From: DASYTH01 sp035942955
GTDB taxonomy: Bacteria; Actinomycetota; Actinomycetes; Mycobacteriales; Pseudonocardiaceae
Assembly: GCF_035942955.1 (NCBI RefSeq)
Contig: NZ_DASZCQ010000228.1
Span: 37,346-101,345, forward strand
Length of the DNA: 64,000 bases
Reading direction: 5' to 3'
The position numbers and the translations under genes were made by a program. The notes under the pieces were generated by a model. The model worked only from the letters and a program-made list of their open reading frames with translations, was not told the origin of the DNA and did no database searches. Below, piece after piece: positions 1 through 8,008 of this stretch. Every line of letters begins with the position of its first letter. Positions within the stretch are counted from its first letter, which is position 1.

Positions 1-578
1 CGGACCTTGGACGACAGCCGGCCGGTGGTCCACATCCGCTCGCGCAGGGCGCCGATCAGGTCGGCGTCCTCGGCGAACTGCTCGATCAGGATGGCCCTGG
101 CCCCGTCGAGGGCGGCCGCGGCGTCGGCCACGCCCAGCTCATCGTCGACGAAGGCCGCGGCCTCGGTCTGCGGGTCGCGGGTGGGGTCGCCGAGCAGGAG
201 ATCGGCGAGCGGCTGCAGGCCGGCCTCGCGGGCGATCTGCGCCTTGGTGCGCCGCTTGGGCTTGTACGGCAGGTAGATGTCCTCGAGGCGGGCCTTGGAG
301 TCGGCCGCCATGATCCGGGCGGTCAGCTCGTCGGTGAGCTTGCCCTGCTCGCGGATCGAGTCGAGGATCGCGGTCCGGCGTTCCTCCAGCTCACGCAGGT
401 AGCGCAGGCGTTCCTCGAGCGTGCGCAGCTGCTGGTCGTCCAGGCTGCCGGTGACCTCCTTGCGGTACCGGGCGATGAACGGGACCGTCGCACCCCCGTC
501 GAGCAGCTCGACCGCCGCCGTGACCTGCCGTTCGCGGACGCCGAGCTCCTCGGCGAGCCGCTCATGAATCGATTGCAC
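1..578 (-). CDS. tex: Transcription accessory protein Tex, N-terminal part (cut by window edge)
   Basis: Reading leftward from a GTG at 578 gives a continuous frame to the window edge. It begins MQSIHERLAEELGV, continues with RQVTAAVELLDGGATVPFIA and RYRKEVTGSLDDQQLRTLEE, and later has DIYLPYKPKRRTKAQIAREA. This is the classic start of Tex/YqgF-type S1 RNA-binding proteins: an N-terminal helical domain followed by the conserved YKPKRRTKA segment. About 192 of an expected ~780 residues are present. Tex proteins bind nucleic acid and affect transcription and ribosome-associated processes in the cytoplasm. GTG 578 was chosen because it starts the conserved QSIHERLAEEL helix; the ATG at 586 lies in another frame. 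The start overlaps the end of the DUF397 gene by 17 bp, so the two may be translationally linked. The family call is firm. Confidence 0.9.
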   Translation of the reverse strand, partial: MQSIHERLAEELGVRERQVTAAVELLDGGATVPFIARYRKEVTGSLDDQQLRTLEERLRYLRELEERRTAILDSIREQGKLTDELTARIMAADSKARLEDIYLPYKPKRRTKAQIAREAGLQPLADLLLGDPTRDPQTEAAAFVDDELGVADAAAALDGARAILIEQFAEDADLIGALRERMWTTGRLSSKV

Positions 579-750
579 CCGAGCATTCTGCAACGAGCCG
601 CCGCCAGGCCGGCACCGGCACGCGCAGCACTCCCCCACCCGGGTTCTTCGAGTCCCGCATGGCCACCCCCACCTCGGCGAACGCCACCTCCACGCAGGAG
701 CCCCCACCTTGGTTGCTAAAGCTGCTCTTCCTCCACGCGGTGGCCGGCAT
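562..750 (-). CDS. DUF397 domain protein, small
   Basis: This is a 62-residue protein starting MPATAWRKSSFSNQGGGSCV. It has the DUF397 signature: W-x-KSSFS near the start, then SCVEVA, then RDSKNPGG, and an aromatic C-terminal helix. DUF397 proteins are short, usually encoded beside XRE-family regulators with a DUF5753-type C-terminal half, and such pairs are scattered through actinobacterial genomes, some with developmental roles. The upstream XRE gene is the partner here: its stop lies inside this gene, so the ATG at 750 sits 35 bp before the regulator ends. A longer reading starting at 792 would add 14 residues with no family similarity, so I prefer 750. The molecular function is unknown. 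Confidence 0.85.
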   Translation of the reverse strand: MPATAWRKSSFSNQGGGSCVEVAFAEVGVAMRDSKNPGGGVLRVPVPAWRRLVAECSGAIDS

Positions 751-1615
751 TCCGCTCGCTCCCTCGGTCGTACACGTTTGCCAGGGCGGCAATCACCTCC
801 CGTGATTGTCCCTCATCCAGGGCGACGTCGGCGATGGTCCTGAGGAGGGTGCGGTAGGGCTTGACGTACTCCTGGTCTTCCAGGAACAGCCCCGTAGCGT
901 AGTTGTCCAGGTACACCAGCGGTCGGTGCTCGGCGTATTCGAGCAGCTGGAATGATCCGCCGAATGCCGAATGCTCCCCGGCGGCCCACGGCACGACCCG
1001 TACCGTGACATGGTCGAGCGCGGCGAGCAGGACAATCTGGAGCATCTGCTCATGCATGACCTTCGGGCCACCCACCTGCAGGAGCAACGCCTGCTCGTGC
1101 ACGAAGAACGTGAACCGGGCCGGCCGCTCCAGGTGCAGGATTCGCTGCCGCCGCATCCTGATGTCCACGCACTCTTGGACACTCTCCGGGCTTCGCCAGC
1201 GCTCGGTCGCGATCCACGCGCGTGCATAGTCGGCGGTCTGCAGCAAACCGTGCACGACTAGCGGATCGTAGGTGGTGGTCCTGGCCGCGGTGGACTCGTG
1301 ATAGATCAGCGACTTGAGCGAGTCCGGCAGCCACTCGCCGTGCGGGCTGAGCCAGTAGCCGAGGTCGCGCATCGCCTGGCGGCACAGGTCCATCAGCTCG
1401 CCAGCCTGGGCGGGATAGATGCCGCAGCTCACCAGATAGTCCAACAGCTCGAGATCGGTGACATTGTGGTGCCCACTCTCCATCCGCGACACCTTCGACG
1501 GCGGCCATTGGTTCACGCGCGCCACCTGCAAACCGGACATACCGGCCGCCTGCCGGCATTGCCGTAGCCGCTGGCCCAGCTCCCGGTACGACGCCCTGGC
1601 ATTCGATCGACCCAT
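716..1615 (-). CDS. XRE-family regulator with DUF5753-type C-terminal domain
   Basis: This is a 299-residue protein. Residues about 8-65 form a helix-turn-helix domain (LGQRLRQCRQAAGMSGLQVA, then WPPSKVSRMESG). The remainder resembles the DUF5753 ligand or partner domain of actinobacterial XRE proteins: an ESTAARTTTYDPLVVHGLLQ stretch, a YARAW helix, RRQRIL, FFVHEQALL, VRVVPW, FQLLEY and YLDNYATGLF. It is probably a DNA-binding regulator acting with the overlapping DUF397 protein. I chose ATG 1615 because MGRSNARASYRELG matches the usual family start; a GTG at 1636 in the same frame is possible. No operator is recognisable upstream. Confidence 0.85.
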   Translation of the reverse strand: MGRSNARASYRELGQRLRQCRQAAGMSGLQVARVNQWPPSKVSRMESGHHNVTDLELLDYLVSCGIYPAQAGELMDLCRQAMRDLGYWLSPHGEWLPDSLKSLIYHESTAARTTTYDPLVVHGLLQTADYARAWIATERWRSPESVQECVDIRMRRQRILHLERPARFTFFVHEQALLLQVGGPKVMHEQMLQIVLLAALDHVTVRVVPWAAGEHSAFGGSFQLLEYAEHRPLVYLDNYATGLFLEDQEYVKPYRTLLRTIADVALDEGQSREVIAALANVYDRGSERNAGHRVEEEQL

Positions 1616-1724
1616 GCCCGACACGCTAGGAGCCACCGGGCCACCGTCCTACCGGGACACGCGAAAGTCCACCCCAACGGATCAGTGGTGCACCGTTGTT
1701 GCCGGGTAGGCAAAGGACGGCCTG

Positions 1725-2966
1725 CTATTGCGGCGCGTAATCAGCGCCATTCCAAGAGTAGACCGTCTGCGTGACAGTGCCGTCCGCACAATCTGGAGTG
1801 CAGTCATTCTTGGATAGTTCAATCAGAAAGTTACCGCGCTGGTCGGTGTCGATGAGCCGTGCACCGTAGAAGCGGCCGGGATCGTTGACCTCAGGGTCGG
1901 GAAGAGTGGAGAAGTCCTCGAACCCGTCAGCAACCGGCCGAAGTACCACGACTCCATCGTATCGCCCCGGGTTGAACTCGATGAAGAGGTTGCCAGATTT
2001 GTCGGAGTGCGGATAGGAAAGGCCGATATCGAGCCAGTCAGCAGAGTAAGACCATCGGACCTGGTGGGTAGGGTCAAGAACAACGATATGTGCTACCGGT
2101 GGGCCCAGTTCCAGCGTCAAGGCCGTGAGCAACGTGCTCGATCCCCAGATGGGATGCGCAAAGGACACTTTCCCGGTGATGACGCATGGAGCTGAACAGA
2201 TGCCGAGTTGGCGCAGACGCTGGTTACCAACAGACGATGGCCGCCCATGATCTGACTTGTCACGCGCAAGTGATTCGATGATGCAGTCCGTGACCTGATT
2301 CACCAGTCGCGTTGTACGCATAAGCTCCTCGTCGGACGTTGGTTGACTCCCGTCGCCCTCCGGCATAGGCGATTCATAGGTCCCAAACTCGTGGTCGTAG
2401 GAGACATATACGGTCTCGGACTCAGGGAAGTCAAACCTCGTCCTACTACGCGTGGCGCTAGGCGAGACCTGAACGTCCACGACCTGGATCGACTGCCGGC
2501 CTGGCTGGTGAAACGCACGATAGGCTTGCTCAACTGTGAGATCGCCCGAGGCGAGCGGGCTGTACTGTGTGAAGTTGAACGCCAACTCGATATAACAAAG
2601 GGTGCCATCTCCCGCCGGGGCGACGGCATGGATCTGCAGCAGGTTACCTATACCTTCAGTGCCGTCTCGTTGCGTGGTTAACAACCGACTCAGCAGCAGT
2701 TGAGGTCTCGTCAGCTCCTCTAACGCCCATTCGTGGTCCATGGTTGTGATGATTCCACCTTGGTTGCGAGTTCGAGAATCCTCGCGAAAAGGCCTTTCTG
2801 CGGCGGACACGAGGATACGGCGGGCCGAGGTGTAGGCCGCGGTAACCATGTGATCTGTCGCGGTCGCGGCGAAGACCCGCTCGTCCTCCCCCGCTCGTAC
2901 CACACCGCTACTTGCGCTGCATGTGAGAGCGACGGCCACCACAATCACCGTGAATCTAACCTGCAT
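1725..2966 (-). CDS. Secreted protein of unknown function
   Basis: I do not recognise this 413-residue protein. It opens with a typical signal peptide (MQVRFTVIVVAVALTCSASS, predicted cleavage near VRA-GE at about residue 25), so it is probably exported. The mature part has few cysteines, including GICSAPC and NDCTPDC pairs that could form disulphides, and the C-terminal half looks beta-rich. The start is supported by GGAGG about 7 bases upstream of ATG 2966. It lies 30 bp downstream of, and on the same strand as, a membrane-anchored unknown, so the pair is probably an operon. The base composition is visibly less GC-rich than most of the window, with many A/T third positions, which suggests more recent acquisition or weak selection. 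Confidence 0.7.
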   Translation of the reverse strand: MQVRFTVIVVAVALTCSASSGVVRAGEDERVFAATATDHMVTAAYTSARRILVSAAERPFREDSRTRNQGGIITTMDHEWALEELTRPQLLLSRLLTTQRDGTEGIGNLLQIHAVAPAGDGTLCYIELAFNFTQYSPLASGDLTVEQAYRAFHQPGRQSIQVVDVQVSPSATRSRTRFDFPESETVYVSYDHEFGTYESPMPEGDGSQPTSDEELMRTTRLVNQVTDCIIESLARDKSDHGRPSSVGNQRLRQLGICSAPCVITGKVSFAHPIWGSSTLLTALTLELGPPVAHIVVLDPTHQVRWSYSADWLDIGLSYPHSDKSGNLFIEFNPGRYDGVVVLRPVADGFEDFSTLPDPEVNDPGRFYGARLIDTDQRGNFLIELSKNDCTPDCADGTVTQTVYSWNGADYAPQ

Positions 2967-2996
2967 CCCATGACCTCCAGCGCTGAACGGAGCGAG

Positions 2997-4265
2997 CTAC
3001 TTTTTCGGCAGGGCAAGCTCGCCCGTCGTATTGGCAATGCTTGTCAACTCGAACGGTGCTCCATTGTTGTCGACCTTGACGACCTGCAATTCATCGCTTG
3101 GCAGCAGCAGGTCAAGCTCAATGACCCAATAGCAATGACAGCGTTGCGTCCGCGCCCGAACCGAGAACCCCTCCGGGTCGACCTGGGAGATACGAAGGGG
3201 GAAGTCCCACTCGGCACCCTTGGTAATCTTCGGTGGCGTCGTGTCGAGGTCAACATACAACTGCCGTATCGGTTGTCCTCCACCGCCAACTGGTGGCACG
3301 ATCCGGGTGCCTCTCATCGGCGGCTCACGGCGAACCACCTCGACGCGCACATTGACGATGACGGTTGGTTCCGCCAGGCCGCTACGAGCGAGGAAGTTCA
3401 CGTCCAGGCGCTCGGCACGAACGCCGCGATGCTCCTTGACCCAAGCTTCGAATGGCGCGGGTTCTTGATCATCGTAAACCGGCGGCTGCTCGAGGCTGGC
3501 AAGATCTTCTGGAACCACCAAGTCGGGCGAGGCAATTTGCCCGGTGCTGAAGTCGATCGGCGAGAGCTGGATGCTGATTGGGTCTCTGGCTGCGGATTTG
3601 AAGGGGTCGATGATAACCAGGGCCGCTGTCAATACTGTCACGGCCGCGATACCCGTGGCCACGACAATGGACCGGGGTCTTCGCATCATGCGCGCTCTCG
3701 GAGCCGTATCTGGCTCTGGCCGGTCGGCCGTGTCTCGCGACTCCGCCCCGTCGTCGCCCGCTCGGACATCCCTCTGCACGGGCTCGTGGCCAGCAGCGAG
3801 AATCTGTTGCACTATCTGGTCGATGGCGTGGTTGAGGTACCGCCGGCTCGTGCGAGCGTTGACCCGGTACGACTCGGGGACCTGCTCACTGGCAAGCCAT
3901 TCTCGCCGGGCGGTGATGTCCGAGTCCTCGAGATAAGCATGCGCCGGGTCGAGCAGGGCGTTGAAGCTCACCAACACCGCGTGAGCGTACGTGCGTGGCG
4001 ATTTCCCTCGGGGAGGCGTCAGGTTCTCGACATGAACCCGGAGATTACCGACGATGGCGTCGCGTACCGCTGAGCGCAGCCTTGAGCGATCTGCGATGCC
4101 GGGCTCTGTGAGGTTCAGTCCCCAATGCCTGCGCAGCTCACCAAGTTCGCCGCCGAGCGCCTCCACGAGATCTTTGCGCTGAACCCCTCGACCCTGAGCC
4201 AGTTTCTGCAAGGCGAGCCGCAACTCGGACCTGCGCCGTAAGCCGTCACCGTCGCCATGGTCCAC
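2997..4265 (-). CDS. Single-pass membrane protein with regulator-like cytoplasmic half
   Basis: This is a 422-residue protein of unrecognised family. Residues 1-190 are cytoplasmic and helical, opening with an Arg/Leu-rich region (RRRSELRLALQKLAQGRG) loosely like the N-termini of actinobacterial regulators. One membrane segment lies at about residues 199-220 (IVVATGIAAVTVLTAALVII). The extracytoplasmic half of about 200 residues is beta-rich and ends ELALPKK. The layout suggests signalling or anchoring across the membrane, perhaps working with the secreted protein encoded 30 bp downstream. GTG 4265 has AGGA about 8 bases upstream. Its codon use is less GC-biased than that of its neighbours, like the downstream gene. 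Confidence 0.65.
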   Translation of the reverse strand: MDHGDGDGLRRRSELRLALQKLAQGRGVQRKDLVEALGGELGELRRHWGLNLTEPGIADRSRLRSAVRDAIVGNLRVHVENLTPPRGKSPRTYAHAVLVSFNALLDPAHAYLEDSDITARREWLASEQVPESYRVNARTSRRYLNHAIDQIVQQILAAGHEPVQRDVRAGDDGAESRDTADRPEPDTAPRARMMRRPRSIVVATGIAAVTVLTAALVIIDPFKSAARDPISIQLSPIDFSTGQIASPDLVVPEDLASLEQPPVYDDQEPAPFEAWVKEHRGVRAERLDVNFLARSGLAEPTVIVNVRVEVVRREPPMRGTRIVPPVGGGGQPIRQLYVDLDTTPPKITKGAEWDFPLRISQVDPEGFSVRARTQRCHCYWVIELDLLLPSDELQVVKVDNNGAPFELTSIANTTGELALPKK

Positions 4266-4544
4266 CGAGCTGTCCTGCCTTGGATCCGGAAGTCATTGAT
4301 CGGCGACGGATTATACATGTCCTCCGAGATCACTCGGCTGACCCCGTCTTGTGGCCACAAAGATTTGCTGACCAGCCACGGTGCACTGGCCACCCGCCGG
4401 CCAATGGCCAATCGGTTGATCTTTGCGTGCGCCTCGTGGTCCCGTCGTACGGCAGCCAGATCCAGCTGCGACTCGTCACCACCCTGAGAGGTCTCCGTGA
4501 TCTATCTGCTCACCATCGCACTGGCTCTCCTTCTCGGCTTCCAG

Positions 4545-4808
4545 TCAGGCTGGCTCGCGTCGACCAGATTCCCCCGGCGCCGGCTCCTCACTTCTGGTCG
4601 TCCCGTCCATCTTTTCCCGGAGGCTGCGCGGGCGCATGTCCGTCCAGTTCGTTTCGATGTACGACAGGCAGGCGTCGCGGGTGGCCTCGCCGAAGACCTT
4701 GGTCCATCCGGCCGGGATGTCGGCGAAGGTGGGCCAGAGGCTGTGCTGGTCCTCGTCGTTGACCAGCACCAGGTAGGGGGCGTCGGGGGACTCGAAGGGG
4801 TTGGTCAT
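4545..4808 (-). CDS. mbtH: MbtH-like protein, NRPS adenylation-domain partner
   Basis: This is an 87-residue protein, slightly longer than the usual ~70 because of a polar tail. It shows the MbtH signature: N-terminal MTNPFESPDAPYLVLVNDED, then HSLWP, IPAGWTKVFGEATR and a C-terminal WTDMRPRSLREKM. MbtH proteins bind adenylation domains and are needed for their folding or activity, so this is the expected helper of the five-module NRPS encoded upstream in the same operon. ATG 4808 has an AGGAG element about 7 bases upstream. It is the last gene of the leftward operon, 8 bp after the lipoprotein stop. Confidence 0.95.
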   Translation of the reverse strand: MTNPFESPDAPYLVLVNDEDQHSLWPTFADIPAGWTKVFGEATRDACLSYIETNWTDMRPRSLREKMDGTTRSEEPAPGESGRREPA

Positions 4809-4816
4809 GGTGGCTC

Positions 4817-5806
4817 CTAGACGGTGATGTCGGTGCGGGACCGCTTGACCACGTCGGTGAGCTGGCGGATCACCGGCGTGGCGAGCTGGTGGTTGAAGCG
4901 GGGCTCGGCCGACCACGCGCCGAGCTGACCGGCGCGCACGGCGGGAAGTTGTTGCCAGGTGGGGAACTCAGCCATCTGTTGCTGGGTCAGGGAGAACGAG
5001 CGGGAGTCGGTGAGAATCAGGTCGGCGGGGTACTTCGCGACCTGCTCCCAGCTCAGCTGCTCCCACCAGTCCTCGGAGCCACCGCCGGACACGATGTCGA
5101 GGCCGAGCTCGCGGTAGTAGGCCAGGTCGGCGAAGAACTCCGGCTTGGCCACGTAGATGCCGTCCTTGTCGGCGTATACCACGAGCACCTTCAGGCCGGC
5201 CCGCTCCGCGGCGGCCTTGCGCAGCTCGTCGGAGGCCCGCTGGAACTCGTCGCGCGCGGCGGTGTCGACGGTTCCGCCGAGCGCCGTGGCGAGCTGGGTG
5301 TACCGGTCGATGACCTTGGGCAGGGTCACCTTGTACTCGCTGAGCGCGAGGATCGGTGCGACCTGCTGGATCTTCGTGCCGACCTCGGGGGTGATCGCCC
5401 ATAGGTTCGTGGGCTCGGGGCCGGTCAGTCCGGTAACGACCAGATCGGGATCGAGCGAGATGAACTTCTCGATGTTGAAGTCGTCCCAGGCGTTGCCGAC
5501 CGACTGGACCGTGCTCAAATCGAGGTTGCCAGCTTGGATCTCCTTGCCCCCGTCCCCCGTCTTCTGCGGTCCGAACGCGCCGATCGGGCGCACCCCGAGG
5601 TCCCACAGGGCGGCCGCGGAGCTGACGTAGGCGACGATCCGCTGCGGCCGGCCGTCCCGGGTGATCTTCAGGCCGCGGTCGTCGGTGAACTCCCACGGAC
5701 CGCTTGCCGATGCCGCGAGCCCGGAATCGTTACCACAGCCCGAAAGCACGGCCGCGGCAACTCCGCCGGCGCCGATAAGGAAGCCGCGACGGGACACCGT
5801 GCGCAT
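4817..5806 (-). CDS. Iron-siderophore ABC transporter substrate-binding lipoprotein (Tat)
   Basis: This 329-residue protein has a twin-arginine signal (SRRGFLIGAGG) running into a lipobox (VLSGC at about residue 23), so it should be exported folded by Tat and lipid-anchored. The mature part has the FhuD/FepB-type periplasmic-binding fold markers: RIVAYVSSAAALWDLGVRPI near the start, FISLDPDLVVTG, a long central helix, and LILTDSRSF. In this class the protein captures the ferric siderophore and hands it to FecCD permeases, which are encoded across the divergent promoter at 25999-28015. ATG 5806 has GAGGTG a few bases upstream; the in-frame start at 5854 would bury the signal peptide. It lies 11 bp after the exporter gene and 8 bp before mbtH. 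Confidence 0.92.
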   Translation of the reverse strand: MRTVSRRGFLIGAGGVAAAVLSGCGNDSGLAASASGPWEFTDDRGLKITRDGRPQRIVAYVSSAAALWDLGVRPIGAFGPQKTGDGGKEIQAGNLDLSTVQSVGNAWDDFNIEKFISLDPDLVVTGLTGPEPTNLWAITPEVGTKIQQVAPILALSEYKVTLPKVIDRYTQLATALGGTVDTAARDEFQRASDELRKAAAERAGLKVLVVYADKDGIYVAKPEFFADLAYYRELGLDIVSGGGSEDWWEQLSWEQVAKYPADLILTDSRSFSLTQQQMAEFPTWQQLPAVRAGQLGAWSAEPRFNHQLATPVIRQLTDVVKRSRTDITV

Positions 5807-5817
5807 GAGACACCTCG

Positions 5818-7914
5818 CTAATGTTGGATTACCTTGCTGCTCCACGCGTCCCACAGGACGGCGTAGTGGCCGCCCGCGGCGACCAGCTCCTCGTGCGTTC
5901 CGGACTCGACGACCCGGCCCCCGTCCAACACGACCACCCGATCGGCACTGGCCGCCTGGGTAAGCCGGTGCGCCACAATCAGCGCACTGCGCCCCGCAAG
6001 CGCCGCGCCCGCCGCCTTCTCAAGCAACCGAGCCCCGGCACTGCCCGCCTCGGCGGTCGCCTCATCAAGAATCACAATCGGCGGATCAGCCAAAATCACC
6101 CTGGCCAACGCCAACTGCTGCGCCTGCGCGGCGGTCAGCCGATGCCCACCCTCCCCCACAATGGTGGCCATCCCCTCCGGCAACGCCCCCACCCACGCCA
6201 GCGCCCCAACCCGACCCAGGGCATCCCCGAGCTGCGCATCGGTGGCCTTCGCCCGTCCCAACCGCAGATCATCGGCAAGCGGCCCGGCAAAGACGTGCAC
6301 CTCCTGAGTCACCAGCACGACCCGCCCGCCGACCCGAACACTCCCCCTCGTCGGCCGATGCACCCCCGCAATCAGCTTCGCCAGCGTGCTCTTCCCAGCC
6401 CCACTAACCCCAACCAGCGCCACCCGTTCTCCGGAGTGAATCTCAAGATCAACCCCCTGCAGAACCTCCTTCCCCAGCCGGTAGGCATGGTGCACACCCC
6501 GAACCACGACATGAAGGCCACCCTCACCCCCGTCACCCCCACCAAAGCCACCCTCACCCCAGCCAAAGCCACCCTCACCCCGGCCACCCCCACCAAAGCC
6601 ACCCCCACTCCGGCCACCCATACGAAGGCCACCTTCACCCCGCTCACCTTCATGAAGGCCACCTCCACCCCAGTCACCCTCGCGAAGGCCACCCCCACTG
6701 CAACCACCCCCACCAAAGCCACCTTCACCCCGCTCACCTTCGTGAAGGTGACCTCCACCCCGGCCACCTTCGTCAAGGTGACCCCACCCTCGGCGACCCT
6801 CGTAAAAGCCACCCCCACTCTGGCCACCCATACGAAGGCCACCTTCATCGCGGTCACCTTCGTGAAGGTGGCCTTCATCGCGGCCACCCTCGTGAAGGTG
6901 GCCCTTGCTGCGGTCACCTGTGTCTAGGTGGCCTTCATCTGGCTCGCCGGCCACTCCGACGAGGCGGGCAAGGCTGGCTGTGGCGGCCTGGGCGTCGTCG
7001 ACCAGGGCGAGGGCGACATTGATCGGGTTGAAGAGGCCGTGGAAGTAGAGTGCGGCGGCGGTGGCGGTGCCGAGGGATACCTCTCCCCCGCGGACCAACA
7101 GGAATCCGGTGGTGAGTACCGCGGCGAGGCCGATGAGCTCGGCGAAGTTGAGGCGGCCGAAGAACCTCGTCCACAGCCGGGCGGCGGTGAGCGCCAGGTC
7201 CACGGCCGCCTGGGAGGCGTCGCGGATTCGTCCACTATGGACATCCGTCAGTCGGAAGGCCCGGACGGTGGCGGCGCCGCCGAAGGTGTCGAGCAGCTGG
7301 TGCCGTTGCGCGCCGACGGCAACCCGCTGGCGGGCGTACAGGGGGCCGGCGCGACGGGCGTACCAGCGGACGGTGTGCAGCTGGATCGGAACGGCTAGGA
7401 GTGCCGCGGCGAGGAAGCGCCAGTCGAGCACGGCCATGCCGGCCAGGGTCAGTGCGATGGTGAGGGCAGAGCGGGCGAGTGCGGGCAGGGCGTTGCGGAC
7501 GGCTTCGGCGATCACCGTGACGTCGTCGCTCACCCGGGAGATGAGGTCGCCGGAGCCGGCGCGCTCGACCTGATCGAGCGGCAGGCCCAGCGCGCGCTCG
7601 ACGAACCGCTCGCGGAGCCGGGCCAGCATCCGCTCGCCGAGCTGGGCCACCAGTCCACTCCCGACTCCCAGCAGGACGCCCTGCCCGACTGCGGCGAGCA
7701 CGAGCAGCACGACCGGTACGGTGATCGCCCCGGCGCCTCTGTTCGCGGCTACCAGATCGACGATGCGGCCCAGCAGCGGCGCGGTGGCCAGGCCTGCCGT
7801 GGTGGACGCGAGCAGCACGGCGAACGCCAGGGCGGCGAGTGTCCGGTGTGGACGGAGCAGTCGGTGGACGGCGGATCGGGTGCGGGCGGGGGTGGCGATC
7901 GGAAGGAGGCTCAT
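5818..7914 (-). CDS. ABC exporter half-transporter (permease-ATPase) with decapeptide-repeat linker
   Basis: This 698-residue protein has an exporter-type membrane domain at about residues 1-320 with ABC_membrane features (RLRERFVERALGLPLDQVER, SGDLISRVSDDVTVIAEAVR). The ATP-binding domain at about 475-698 has Walker A GVSGAGKST, Walker B IVILDEATAEAG and H-loop IVAHRL. The usual LSGGQ signature is replaced by LTAAQAQQ, so ATPase site function may be asymmetric. Between the domains is an insert of about 140 residues built of decapeptide repeats of the type EGGLHEGERG (DNA 6515-6945). Together with the adjacent half-transporter it probably exports the peptide siderophore. ATG 7914 starts MSLLPIATPAR; a GTG at 7986 would add 24 unlikely residues. 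It is the fourth gene of the leftward operon. Confidence 0.88.
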   Translation of the reverse strand: MSLLPIATPARTRSAVHRLLRPHRTLAALAFAVLLASTTAGLATAPLLGRIVDLVAANRGAGAITVPVVLLVLAAVGQGVLLGVGSGLVAQLGERMLARLRERFVERALGLPLDQVERAGSGDLISRVSDDVTVIAEAVRNALPALARSALTIALTLAGMAVLDWRFLAAALLAVPIQLHTVRWYARRAGPLYARQRVAVGAQRHQLLDTFGGAATVRAFRLTDVHSGRIRDASQAAVDLALTAARLWTRFFGRLNFAELIGLAAVLTTGFLLVRGGEVSLGTATAAALYFHGLFNPINVALALVDDAQAATASLARLVGVAGEPDEGHLDTGDRSKGHLHEGGRDEGHLHEGDRDEGGLRMGGQSGGGFYEGRRGWGHLDEGGRGGGHLHEGERGEGGFGGGGCSGGGLREGDWGGGGLHEGERGEGGLRMGGRSGGGFGGGGRGEGGFGWGEGGFGGGDGGEGGLHVVVRGVHHAYRLGKEVLQGVDLEIHSGERVALVGVSGAGKSTLAKLIAGVHRPTRGSVRVGGRVVLVTQEVHVFAGPLADDLRLGRAKATDAQLGDALGRVGALAWVGALPEGMATIVGEGGHRLTAAQAQQLALARVILADPPIVILDEATAEAGSAGARLLEKAAGAALAGRSALIVAHRLTQAASADRVVVLDGGRVVESGTHEELVAAGGHYAVLWDAWSSKVIQH
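6515..6945. repeat. 30-bp tandem array (about 14 units) inside the exporter gene
   Basis: The array consists of consecutive 30-bp units of the form GAAGGCCACCTTCACCCCGC plus ten variable bases on the plus strand. Many units contain the palindromic core TGAAGGTGGCCTTCA. On the coding (minus) strand the period encodes ten residues, giving Gly/Glu/His/Arg-rich decapeptides. Units differ by point changes but keep length and frame, and a few are shortened in multiples of three. There are no unique spacers, so this is a coding minisatellite and not a CRISPR array. Confidence 0.9.
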
Positions 7915-8008
7915 GAGGGCACCACCGCCACAGCGGTCGGTGAGTGATGCGACATCGCTTCCCTTCCTGGGGACGCAATGTGACACGACTGTCCGATCCG
8001 GATTCGCG

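Noticed and set aside
4497..4820. Small rightward membrane-protein frame with GAGAGG upstream
   Set aside because: Only the first ~20 residues look like a membrane helix; the rest is antisense to mbtH and has no protein-like character. A real short peptide cannot be excluded but is not supported.
5821..6927. Rightward frame with many KATFTP-type repeats across the exporter gene
   Set aside because: It is the antisense reading of the 30-bp array plus the ATPase domain; the leftward frame has Walker A/B motifs and a permease domain.
6515..6945. Possible CRISPR array
   Set aside because: The 30-bp units are directly adjacent with no spacers, keep the reading frame, and no cas gene is present; it is a coding minisatellite.
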